A DNA stretch of 64,000 bases, taken from contig DXFM01000026.1 of the NCBI GenBank assembly GCA_019114465.1, positions 1 through 64,000 on the forward strand. The letters run 5' to 3'. The DNA comes from Candidatus Lachnoclostridium avicola (GTDB lineage: Bacteria > Bacillota > Clostridia > Lachnospirales > Lachnospiraceae). How positions within the stretch are numbered: the stretch's first letter is position 1; every line of letters begins with the position of its first letter. A program made the position numbers and the translations under genes. Of the stretch, positions 8,783 through 15,872 are shown one piece after another. Below the pieces are notes generated by a model that did not search any database, had not been told where the DNA came from, and was given only the letters and a program-made list of their open reading frames with translations.

Positions 8783-9428
8783 GGTAGCCAATCCCCCTTA
8801 CGGTTTCAATATAGTCCCGCTGCAGCTTGCGGCGGAGGTTTTTAATGTGGCTGTCCACAATCCGCTCATCCCCGTAATAGTCCCAGCCCCACAGGCGGGC
8901 GAGGAGCATTTCCCTGGTAAAGACCCGGCCCGGGGAGGATAACAGAGTGTAGAGCAGTTCAAATTCCCGGGCGGTCAGATCCAGAATCTGTCCGTCCAGG
9001 ACTGCTTCCCGGCTGTCGGGATCCACGGTCAGATCCTGATAGTTTAACCGGTGTTCCCCGCCTGGGCCGGAGCTTCGCTTCAGGATCACCCGGATCTTTT
9101 CCAGCAGGACAGGCATGGAAAAGGGCTTGGTCACATAGTCGTCAATATCCATGCCGAAGCCCCGGAGCTGATGCTCCTCCCCGTCCAGGGCCGTGACCAT
9201 GAGAATGGGAACCTGGGACTGCCGGCGGATCAGTTCACACACGGCGAAACCGTCGATTTTCGGGAGCATCAGGTCCAGGAGAACCAGATCAAAGGAGCGG
9301 GTGCGGAACAGGTTTAAGGCTTCCACCCCGTCTCCCGCCGCGGAAGGGGCGTAACCGGCATCCCGGAGGTAGGCGCACAGCAGCTCCTGGATATCCGGAT
9401 CGTCCTCAGCAATTAAAATTTGTTTCAT
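8760..9428 (-). CDS. OmpR-family response regulator
   Basis: DNA-binding regulator of 222 residues. The receiver has the acidic pair in IAEDDPDIQ, the phospho-Asp in LVLLDLMLP, the Thr in MVTALD and the Lys in VTKPF. The C-terminal winged helix contains LTAREFELLYTLLSSPGRVFT-like elements and the usual RRKL recognition helix. It is the first gene of the minus-strand run that continues through the kinase to the ABC/peptidase genes, and probably controls that run. ATG at 9428 has GGTGA seven bases upstream; a TTG two codons earlier is possible. A TATACT about 25-30 bases upstream may be its -10. Confidence 0.94.
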   Translation of the reverse strand: MKQILIAEDDPDIQELLCAYLRDAGYAPSAAGDGVEALNLFRTRSFDLVLLDLMLPKIDGFAVCELIRRQSQVPILMVTALDGEEHQLRGFGMDIDDYVTKPFSMPVLLEKIRVILKRSSGPGGEHRLNYQDLTVDPDSREAVLDGQILDLTAREFELLYTLLSSPGRVFTREMLLARLWGWDYYGDERIVDSHIKNLRRKLQRDYIETVRGIGYRAAKKTS

Positions 9429-9496
9429 CGTCAATCACCAGTTGCAGTATACCACGGAAATATGAATTTCTCATGGAGAAATGGAAAAAAGAATCT

Positions 9497-10179
9497 TTAC
9501 ATTGTCACAACGATCTTGCCATCCACTTTGTGATGATCCATGTCAAAAAGGGCCTTGGAGATCGCCTCAAAGGGATAGACCGCTCCTGCTTCCGGCGTGA
9601 TCTGGCGGCCGCTCAGGAAGGAAAAAATATCCGTCATGGTTTGCCGGGTCGGATAGTTGGAGAAAAAGCCTGTCAGATAAACTCCATTGGGTATTTCTTT
9701 AATGGGGTCAAAGCCATTCAAGGCATAAACGCCGCCGAGAATCCCTGTGTTGCTGACAACGCCGCCCTTTTCGACACAGCGCAGGGTGTCGCGGAGCGTT
9801 TTTGGCCCTACCAGTTCCAAGGCTTTGGTGACGCCGGAGAAGGAACCGGCAGCAGTGCATACTGGGCATAACTGCCATTGAAACTGCGGCCCATACCCCC
9901 CATGAGGGCAACGACCTTCTGTCCCTCATGAAAAGAACTGTCGGACGGGTCGGCCACTTCCCCCACGCATTCAATGCCGGGAATGATGGGCTTGTGGATG
10001 TAGTCTGCTTTGATTTCACTCATCCGGAGAACCTGCTCCGAATGAGTGAGTCCCAAAGCCTTTACTTTTACCAATACCCATCCGGGGCGAGCCTGCGGGA
10101 CGCTGACTTCGGACAGCACAACATTTTCGGCCGGTGTCGGCTCCATCAAAACTACGGCTTTCATCGTTTTCGGGATCAT
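9497..10179 (-). pseudogene. Zinc-type alcohol dehydrogenase/quinone reductase with internal deletion
   Basis: The N-terminal half (about 124 codons, MKAVVLMEPTPAENV) and the C-terminal part (ALELVGPKTLRDTL onward to KIVVTM) are both recognisable as medium-chain dehydrogenase. They lie in different frames and join near 9830. The middle of the Rossmann domain, roughly 90 residues in relatives, is missing, including the nucleotide-binding glycine motif. An intact protein would reduce quinones or aldehydes with NAD(P)H; this copy should be dead. The start codon and an AAGGAGG site are still intact. The divergent HxlR regulator may once have controlled it. Confidence 0.85.
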
Positions 10180-10395
10180 GGTGTTACCTCCTTACAGCAC
10201 TGGGGGTCTGCGGCGTAAAAATTGCCGTCCTTGCCGCTGGCAACCGCAGGACAACCCCGGCAGAAGGCCAGCAGTTCGCACTTGGAGCATTTTTTATAAC
10301 TCAGGTCACCTTTTTGTAACCTTTGCGCTGCTTCGGGATTTCCTGAAAAGAGCAGATTGCAAATTTTTTTGAGAACTCACAGATGTTGATGCTGG
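10176..10395 (-). pseudogene. C-terminal remnant of a radical SAM/SPASM maturase
   Basis: The minus strand encodes a Cys-rich tail: KCSKCELLAFCRGCPAVA, then GNFYAADPQC, ending at a TGA that overlaps the ATG of the dehydrogenase pseudogene. CxxC...CxGC...DPQC spacing is typical of the SPASM auxiliary-cluster domain of anaerobic maturases. Upstream homology (LLFSGNPEAA, and INICEFSKK in another frame) breaks at a run of seven A, and the whole SAM domain is absent. It is a short relic, not a gene. Confidence 0.75.
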
Positions 10396-10414
10396 GGGTT
10401 TTCTGGGATATAAT
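10386..10414 (+). promoter_or_regulatory. Promoter of the HxlR gene
   Basis: TTGATG (10386-10391), a 17-base spacer, and TATAAT (10409-10414). It lies about 70 bases before the HxlR start. Downstream, CGAAT and ATTCG (10432-10452) form an imperfect dyad that could be an autoregulatory operator. The promoter overlaps the remains of the SPASM relic on the other strand. Confidence 0.75.
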
Positions 10415-10485
10415 GAATGTAACATCACAAACGAATGCAGCATATCAATTCGAGTGCGTTAATAAATTTGGGAGGTGTACCTGCC

Positions 10486-10812
10486 ATGAAAACCAAAGAT
10501 GAGTTACCGGCCTGCCCTGTGGCTACTACAGTACAGCTCATAGGAAGCAAATGGAAACTGCTGATTCTGCGGAATCTTTTGCAGCGTCCGTGGCGTTTCA
10601 ACGAGCTGAGGAAGAATTTAGAGGGGATCAGTCAGAAGGTGCTGACCGACAGTTTGCGGTCCATGGAAGATGACGGAATCGTTACCCGCACGGTTTATCC
10701 TGAAGTACCGCCGAGGGTGGAATACGCTCTGAGCGAACTGGGGGAATCCATGCGTCCTATTATCAAAGCGATGGAGCAATGGGGCATCACCTATAAAGAA
10801 GGAAGAAAATAA
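10486..10812 (+). CDS. HxlR-family transcriptional regulator
   Basis: Winged-helix regulator of 108 residues. The conserved HxlR core is visible: LIGSKWKLLILRNLL, FNELRKNLEGISQKVLT and the wing VTRTVYPEVPPRVEY. A cysteine at the N-terminus (PACPVATT) sits where redox-sensing HxlR proteins such as YodB and QorR carry theirs, so sensing of quinones or aldehydes is plausible. GGGAGGTG lies ten bases before the ATG at 10486, which is preferred over an earlier in-frame ATG. The divergent target may have been the now broken dehydrogenase. Confidence 0.9.
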   Translation: MKTKDELPACPVATTVQLIGSKWKLLILRNLLQRPWRFNELRKNLEGISQKVLTDSLRSMEDDGIVTRTVYPEVPPRVEYALSELGESMRPIIKAMEQWGITYKEGRK

Positions 10813-10815
10813 GAA

Positions 10816-10863
10816 ACCGGCGCCCCCGCTGTTTCCTGCGGGAGGCGCCGGTCTGCTGTTTTT
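10816..10863. terminator. Terminator between HxlR and glycerol dehydrogenase genes
   Basis: ACCGGCGCC (from 10816) pairs with GGCGCCGGT (10844-10852), with an inner CCCGC/GCGGG stem. It is T-rich on the plus side and moderately so on the minus side, so it probably serves both convergent genes. Confidence 0.88.
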
Positions 10864-10866
10864 ATA

Positions 10867-11961
10867 TTACCGGGCCAGGGCTTCTTTTCCCAGAGCGTCG
10901 GCGGTTATAATTGCTGCGTAGAGCTGATCAGGAGTCACATCTGCCACCATGTTGTGGATGGACTCGCCTTCCACGCAGGACTTCTCCGCGATGACACGGA
11001 TCTGCTCGTCGGTGGTGATTCCGATTTCCTCCAGGGTGACGGGAAGTCCAACTTCCATACAGAAGTCCTGAACCTCTTTGAACTCTTTCTTCGGAGCCCG
11101 CTCCAGGACAAGCTGCACCAGAGTGCCGAAGGCCACGCAGTTTCCGTGGGGAGCGCTGTGTCCGCCCAGAGCGGTCAGGCCGTTATAGAAGGAGTGGGCA
11201 ACCGCCAGTCCGCCGTTGTCTGCACCCACGCCGGATAAGTAGACGTTAGCTTCGATAACAGCCTCCAGGGCCGGGGTTACCACGTGGCACTCGCAGGCTT
11301 TTTTCGCTGCCGCGCCGTACTCTTTTAAGGTATCGTAGCACAGACGGCAGAGAGCCATGGCGGAGCGGGTGATTCCGCCGGATTCCAGGCTGGGAGCATC
11401 GGTCCGCTCGCAGGCCCGGGCTTCAAAATAAGTTCCCAGGGCATCGCCCATGCCTGCCACCAGGAATTTGACAGGGGCGTTGGCGATGACATCGCTGTCC
11501 ACGATCACGGCCTCCGGGTTCTTCGGATAGAAGAGGTAGCTGTTGAAAGTCTTGTCGTCGTTGTAGATGACGGAAAGGCCGGTACAGGGAGCGTCAGTTG
11601 CTACCACAGTGGGAACGATCACCACCGGCAGCTTCTCGTAGTAAGCCGTAGCTTTTGCGGTGTCAATGGCAGAGCCGCCGCCTACGCCCACTACCACATT
11701 CAGGCCGTTGTCCCGCACGATTTTTCTCATCCGTTCGATTTCTCCCGTGCTGGACACACCGCCGAATATTTCGTACTGACGGACATCCTGGGTCCCCTCA
11801 AAACTTTTCTCTATCTTGTCATGGGTCATTTTATAGCCGCTTCTGGAGCAGATGAACAGCCATTTGTCCCCCAGACTTTCCATCTCTTTGTGGAACTGAA
11901 GCAGAGAATTCTTTCCCTGCACATATTTCTGCGGTGCACGCATCATTCTAAGTCTAAGCAT
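10867..11961 (-). CDS. gldA: Glycerol dehydrogenase family protein
   Basis: NAD-dependent, zinc-type polyol dehydrogenase of 364 residues, expected to oxidise glycerol to dihydroxyacetone. The nucleotide loop is GVGGGSAIDTAKA. Metal ligands lie in AGMGDALGTYFEA (Asp), VAHSFYNGL (His) and HSAPHGNCVAFG (His). ATG at 11961 has AAGGAGG seven bases upstream, better than an upstream in-frame start. It is a single-gene unit with its own promoter and terminator. Related diol or hydroxyketone substrates are possible. Confidence 0.92.
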   Translation of the reverse strand: MLRLRMMRAPQKYVQGKNSLLQFHKEMESLGDKWLFICSRSGYKMTHDKIEKSFEGTQDVRQYEIFGGVSSTGEIERMRKIVRDNGLNVVVGVGGGSAIDTAKATAYYEKLPVVIVPTVVATDAPCTGLSVIYNDDKTFNSYLFYPKNPEAVIVDSDVIANAPVKFLVAGMGDALGTYFEARACERTDAPSLESGGITRSAMALCRLCYDTLKEYGAAAKKACECHVVTPALEAVIEANVYLSGVGADNGGLAVAHSFYNGLTALGGHSAPHGNCVAFGTLVQLVLERAPKKEFKEVQDFCMEVGLPVTLEEIGITTDEQIRVIAEKSCVEGESIHNMVADVTPDQLYAAIITADALGKEALAR

Positions 11962-12014
11962 ATGAAAGCCTCCTTCTGATATCATGCTTTTGGGTATTTC
12001 CTTTTTTCACCTTC

Positions 12015-12042
12015 ATTATAGTTCGGATGAAAAAAAGAACAA
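12015..12042 (-). promoter_or_regulatory. Promoter of the glycerol dehydrogenase gene
   Basis: On the minus strand, TTGTTC (12042-12037), a 16-base T-rich spacer and TATAAT (12020-12015) lie about 55 bases before the start codon. Confidence 0.7.
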
Positions 12043-12086
12043 GATGAAAAGTTCTGAAAAACAGAAGAAAATTGTTATTTTTTTGT

Positions 12087-12595
12087 CTATTTTGAAAAGG
12101 GCAGTTCCATTTCCGGATGGTCCCTGTCCACAAAGCCGGTCCAGACCTGGCAGGAAAAGAGGCGGGCGATCCACCGGGAGAGCTCGTCCCTGACTTCCCA
12201 CGGCGTAGACCACCTCTCCGGCGTCAGGGGCTTCCTCCTCCGTGCTTCCAAAGGGCAGAAAGGTGTCCCCGGGGCGGGAGAGGCGCACCTGAATGTCGTC
12301 CCCGGCATCTCCCAGGTCATGGGCGCCCAGGGGAAGGGTGTACTTGAGGGAGATGGCGTTTCCCAGATCTACCACCGGGTTGATGTGGGGCATGCCCTTG
12401 CCCTTGGCGATGCGGGTAAACAGGGCTTCGATGGAGCACACCCTCAAAGCGTGCGGCAGCCGTCCGGATGCTCTCCTCCAGCAGAGCGTCGATTTCCGGA
12501 TAGTTTCTGCTGTTGTCCATACCCACAGCGGCTGCCACGCCGAAGCAGGCGTTTGGCAGCTTTTCAAAGATTTCTTTTTCCACAATGAATTTCAT
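12087..12595 (-). pseudogene. B3/B4 tRNA-synthetase-like domain protein, frameshifted
   Basis: Three frames are needed to read this gene. The start (MKFIVEKEIFEKLPNACFGV, frame 1) resembles free-standing B3/B4 domain proteins. The middle (CSIEALFTRIAKGKGMPHIN, then NPVVDLGNAISLKYTLPLG, frame 2) is its core. The last part (frame 3) runs to 12087. The first junction, near 12450, also lacks about 30-40 residues found in relatives. Related domains edit mischarged tRNA in PheRS; free-standing forms have no firm function. It lies 20 bp after the fused dehydratase gene and may once have been the operon's tail. Confidence 0.75.
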
Positions 12596-12615
12596 AGGTT
12601 ACCTCCCCGCTGGTT

Positions 12616-14283
12616 TTATTGAATCTGGTCTAAGGCGTACAGGGCGGCCCCCACGGCTCCCACAATCTCCGGCTCTGGGCAGATGTAAAGCTTTGCGCCG
12701 ATCTTTTCTTCCACAGCCCGGACGACTCCCGGGTTTTTGGCCACACCGCCGGTCATCATAAATTCCGGATCCAGTCCCACCCGCTTCATGAGAGAGTAGG
12801 ATTTATTGGCGATGGAATGACAGACGCCGTTGGCAATGTCCGCTTTTTCCTTATTCTGGGCGATGAGGGAGATTACTTCCGACTCCGCAAAGACGGAGCA
12901 CATACTGGTGATCTCGATGTTTTCCGTGGACTGAAGGGCCGCCGGACCCAGCTCGCCGATCTCCATCTCCAGGGAACGGGCGATCATCTCCAGAAACCGT
13001 CCCGTTCCGGCGGCGCACTTGTCATTCATGACAAAATCCGTCACTTCCCCCGTGCTGCTTAAGTGGATGGCTTTGCTGTCCTGACCGCCGATGTCCAGAA
13101 TGGTGCGCACGTTCGGATTGAAATAGTGGGCACCACGCCCGTGGCAGCTGATCTCCGTCACATTCTCATCGGCGAAGGGGATGCTGACTCTGCCGTAGCC
13201 GGTGGAGACGATCCAGGAAATGTTCTCCCGCTTCAGCCCGGCCTTTTCCAGGACTTCTTCCAGGATCTTCTGGGCGCTCTGGCCGGATTTGGCCCCTGTG
13301 CGGACCACGGCAAAGGCCTTGATGTTCCGGTCCCGGTCCATGATGACCGCGTTGGTGGATGTGGATCCGCTGTCAATTCCCATTACATACATGGTGTCAC
13401 TTCCTCCAGTCTTTTTCTTTAACAATTTCGGGTTCTGGCCCAGGGATTCCAGAAATGCCTCGATTCTGGTGAGAATCTGGCCGTAGCTCTGCTTGGTGTA
13501 GTCCGTCTCCAGGAGAAGGAGAGGGCGGCGGATGATCCCTTTCAGCCATGCGTACTCGTAAGAGTAGTTGTCGCAGAACTGCACCGTGTGATAGATCACC
13601 CCGTCGGCGCTGTCCGCGTATTTCTGAATGAGCTGATCCCGGCCGGCTGCCGCCTCCATGCGCATGCAGGGAAACTGGTTTAACAGGCCCCGGACGTATC
13701 CGGTCATCACCTGGTCTTCCTCCACCAGGATCTTCCGGTCCAGGCCGGTGCAGGTTAAGTCGAAGGCCACCCGGACGCCCCGTTCCTCCAGAATCTTTTT
13801 GATGTTCTGGTTAGCCCGGGCGCCGGCGATTCCCACAGACAGACCGCCTGTCTCGGATTCGGCCTTCTCACTCTGAGATTTTTTCTCCTTTAACAGTTCC
13901 AGGAAACGGCCTTCGTCAAAGGTTTTCCCGGAAAATTCCTCGTAGGCGGCCACCATGTCCCGGATCCGCCCCTCGTACAGCCGGATCCCCGCGTCCTTTG
14001 TGATTCTGGGGGTGTCCAGCATATAGATAAACCGGTCGGGGAGCTGGGCCTTTAATACGTCGTAGAGACGGCGGATGCTGTCGCAGCAGGTGGTGAGGAT
14101 GACGCCCTCATAATCCTGGTTCAGCACATCCTCCAGCACGCCCTTGGCGAAGCTGCACACGTTGGGGTGCATCCGCATATCCGCCTGGTTGAAATTGGTC
14201 ACTTCCGGCTCGATCCGCTTCATTTCCACGCCCATGGACTCAAAGATCTCCACAGGGGCGTATTTGCAAATATATCCTAACAT
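12616..14283 (-). CDS. 2-hydroxyacyl-CoA dehydratase subunit fused to ASKHA activase
   Basis: The 555-residue protein joins two roles. Residues 1 to about 295 resemble a dehydratase subunit (HgdA/HgdB type), with cysteines in GYICKYAPVEIF, PNVCSFAKG and LTTCCDSIRRLY. Residues from about 300 are a BadF/HgdC-like activase: the ATP phosphate loop is MGIDSGSTSTNAVIMD, and the two cysteines that hold a [4Fe-4S] cluster between monomers are in NDKCAAGTGRFLE and ITSMCSVFAESE. Activases of this family inject an electron into the dehydratase at the cost of ATP. Fusion to a dehydratase subunit should enforce 1:1 supply. The start overlaps the upstream stop by 7 bp, with AGGAGGAG upstream. The substrate is unknown. 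Confidence 0.85.
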   Translation of the reverse strand: MLGYICKYAPVEIFESMGVEMKRIEPEVTNFNQADMRMHPNVCSFAKGVLEDVLNQDYEGVILTTCCDSIRRLYDVLKAQLPDRFIYMLDTPRITKDAGIRLYEGRIRDMVAAYEEFSGKTFDEGRFLELLKEKKSQSEKAESETGGLSVGIAGARANQNIKKILEERGVRVAFDLTCTGLDRKILVEEDQVMTGYVRGLLNQFPCMRMEAAAGRDQLIQKYADSADGVIYHTVQFCDNYSYEYAWLKGIIRRPLLLLETDYTKQSYGQILTRIEAFLESLGQNPKLLKKKTGGSDTMYVMGIDSGSTSTNAVIMDRDRNIKAFAVVRTGAKSGQSAQKILEEVLEKAGLKRENISWIVSTGYGRVSIPFADENVTEISCHGRGAHYFNPNVRTILDIGGQDSKAIHLSSTGEVTDFVMNDKCAAGTGRFLEMIARSLEMEIGELGPAALQSTENIEITSMCSVFAESEVISLIAQNKEKADIANGVCHSIANKSYSLMKRVGLDPEFMMTGGVAKNPGVVRAVEEKIGAKLYICPEPEIVGAVGAALYALDQIQ

Positions 14284-15566
14284 GTCTCCTCCTGTCTGTG
14301 CTCGCTTTCCCCGTCCAGAATCTCCAGAAAAGCCTCCAGCCTAGTCTTGATCTGGCCGTCGTGGCTGTTGCGCTTGTCAATGCCGTCCCCGTCCAGGATC
14401 AGCATGGGGATTCCCAGTTCCTTCATCTTTTCCTTCAGCAGAATGCTGCCTCCAGACGCCTGTTTGCAGCCCCAGTGGCAGAAATGAATTACCGCGTCGG
14501 CGTCCATTTCCTGGGCCAGAAGGCCGATGGCGTCCGCCTTTACGGCGTAGGAGCCGTTGTAGAGGTTTCGGATGGTCTTTAAGGCCAGGGCACGGAAGGG
14601 GTCATTTTCGTCCAGTTCGTCGGCGAAGTCCAGCACAATGTCGCTGGCAATCACCTGGTATCTGGGATTTTCGTTGAAATATTCCCGCAGGGTTTCCTGA
14701 TAGAAGGGCAGGAGATGAACCCAGAGGATCCGCTTTCCCGTAAACTCCGGATAGGTCTGGATGTCCTCCACCAGAAAATTAACCAGATCCCGGAATTTTT
14801 CCGTTCCCATGAGAAGGTGGGTGCCCATCATCAAATACAGCTGGCTGATGATCTCCCCGGGATAAAAATGCTTTTTCTCCAGCTCATAAAACTGGAACAG
14901 AGCCCGTCTGGTCTCATTTTCCACTTTTATGATATGGCGCAGTTTCTCCTCGTCAAAGCTGCGGCCGAACACTGTCTCCAGTTTTTTTGTCATCTCTCTC
15001 AGCTGATCCGCCAGATAGGCGACGGAATCCGGATCATCCCGGTAGGGAACGTCCAGGAAAGTGAAGGGGACTCCCACCTTTTTCTCCAGATAGCGGAAGG
15101 TATTCAGATTTCCGTCACAGGAGAGGGAGGTGGTGACTGCGTATTTCGGCGTGTGGATGGCTCCGCTCTCCACCGCTCCCACGAAAGTTTTGTGGTAGGA
15201 GCAGAGAGTGGGGGCGATTCCGCTGTTCTGGGCGCTGTCGATAAAATAATCCTCCAGGTGATACCCGGAAAAATAGCAGGAGAGGCACTCGATGGACAGG
15301 GTATTCAGGCCGAAACATTCCATGATCTCGCAGGGGGCGAAAATGTTGCCCCACACGTAGCGGTCTTCACGGCCCAGGGACTCGGCCACCAGAGACATCA
15401 TCAGGGATTCCAGCTTCTGGTATCCTTTGGAAAGATTTTTCTTTGGAAGCAGCCGGGTCCTCCACTTGTTGGCCTGAAAACCGAGAATCATCCGGCTCCA
15501 GCCCTTGTCCGGCTCCTGCTTAACCTCTTGATTTACATAGTTGATATATCGGTCTGCAATGGACAT
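14277..15566 (-). CDS. 2-hydroxyacyl-CoA dehydratase family subunit
   Basis: Iron-sulfur protein of 429 residues in the HgdB/BcrC/YjiM family. Conserved cysteines occur in FAPCEIMECFG, LCSYHKTF, TSLSCDGNLNTF and HFCHWGCKQASGG. Family members hold [4Fe-4S] or double-cubane clusters and carry out difficult reductions or radical dehydrations after electron injection by an activase. The partner gene immediately downstream supplies a second subunit and activase in one chain. No CoA-transferase, acyl-CoA dehydrogenase or electron-transfer flavoprotein gene lies nearby, so the usual amino-acid fermentation route cannot be assigned. ATG at 15566 has AAGGAG seven bases upstream. The leader contains a possible attenuator. 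Confidence 0.88.
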   Translation of the reverse strand: MSIADRYINYVNQEVKQEPDKGWSRMILGFQANKWRTRLLPKKNLSKGYQKLESLMMSLVAESLGREDRYVWGNIFAPCEIMECFGLNTLSIECLSCYFSGYHLEDYFIDSAQNSGIAPTLCSYHKTFVGAVESGAIHTPKYAVTTSLSCDGNLNTFRYLEKKVGVPFTFLDVPYRDDPDSVAYLADQLREMTKKLETVFGRSFDEEKLRHIIKVENETRRALFQFYELEKKHFYPGEIISQLYLMMGTHLLMGTEKFRDLVNFLVEDIQTYPEFTGKRILWVHLLPFYQETLREYFNENPRYQVIASDIVLDFADELDENDPFRALALKTIRNLYNGSYAVKADAIGLLAQEMDADAVIHFCHWGCKQASGGSILLKEKMKELGIPMLILDGDGIDKRNSHDGQIKTRLEAFLEILDGESEHRQEETC

Positions 15567-15612
15567 GGTTTCACTCCTTATCTGATTAGTGGGATGGGAT
15601 AGTACAAAAGAA

Positions 15613-15640
15613 AAAGCCGTAAATCTGATTTTACGACTTT
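15613..15640 (-). terminator. Attenuator-like terminator in the dehydratase operon leader
   Basis: CGTAAA (15618-15623) and TTTACG (15630-15635) form a perfect stem, extended by AAAG/CTTT after one mismatch, with a six-base loop. Read on the minus strand it is followed by TTTTTCTTTT, the signature of intrinsic termination. It lies between the operon promoter and the start codon. Confidence 0.7.
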
Positions 15641-15660
15641 GTCATCGATAGGATCCCCAT
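15631..15660 (-). CDS. Possible nine-residue leader peptide
   Basis: ATG at 15660 opens a short frame, MGILSMTKS, whose TAA stop lies in the 5' arm of the terminator hairpin. That geometry is what translation-coupled attenuation needs. The ribosome site is weak (GGTGA about 15 bases upstream), so translation is uncertain. Confidence 0.35.
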   Translation of the reverse strand: MGILSMTKS

Positions 15661-15685
15661 CTGTTTTATGTCACCATTACTGTTA

Positions 15686-15714
15686 ATTTTAGTAATTTGG
15701 ATCCCGTTTGTCAA
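15686..15714 (-). promoter_or_regulatory. Promoter of the dehydratase operon
   Basis: On the minus strand, a consensus TTGACA (15714-15709), 17-base spacer and TAAAAT (15691-15686). Predicted transcription starts near 15679, giving a leader of about 112 bases that contains the hairpin and mini-ORF. Confidence 0.85.
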
Positions 15715-15787
15715 CGCTTTTGAAATTTTTCCAGAAGATGGATGGGTTGCAGGAAACCTGCTTGGAACGGCATATACTACAAAAATG

Positions 15788-15811
15788 TTATGTATATAAT
15801 AAAATACATAA
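15788..15811 (+). promoter_or_regulatory. Perfect dyad upstream of the hydrolase operon promoter
   Basis: TTATGTAT (15788-15795) and ATACATAA (15804-15811) are perfect inverted arms around eight bases, ending three bases before the -35 box. This is where LysR-type activators usually bind, and the operon's last gene is a LysR regulator. A second dyad, GCAGG-AAA-CCTGC, lies at 15749-15761. Confidence 0.5.
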
Positions 15812-15813
15812 AT

Positions 15814-15842
15814 TTGATTTATAAATATAGGGTTTATATAAT
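15814..15842 (+). promoter_or_regulatory. Promoter of the hydrolase/transporter/LysR operon
   Basis: TTGATT (15814-15819), a 17-base AT-rich spacer and TATAAT (15837-15842). The predicted start near 15849 leaves a short leader before the AGGGGAGGA site of the first gene. Confidence 0.75.
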
Positions 15843-15872
15843 AAAGATACAAAGCATAGAAAGGGGAGGAAT

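Noticed and set aside
7355-8845. Plus-strand frame of 496 codons opposite the histidine kinase
   Set aside because: Shadow of a gene with all kinase motifs; no ribosome site or homology.
15631-15852. Frame of 73 codons in the AT-rich divergent region
   Set aside because: Tyr/Ile-rich translation of promoter DNA; only its last nine codons, as a separate leader peptide, are worth noting.
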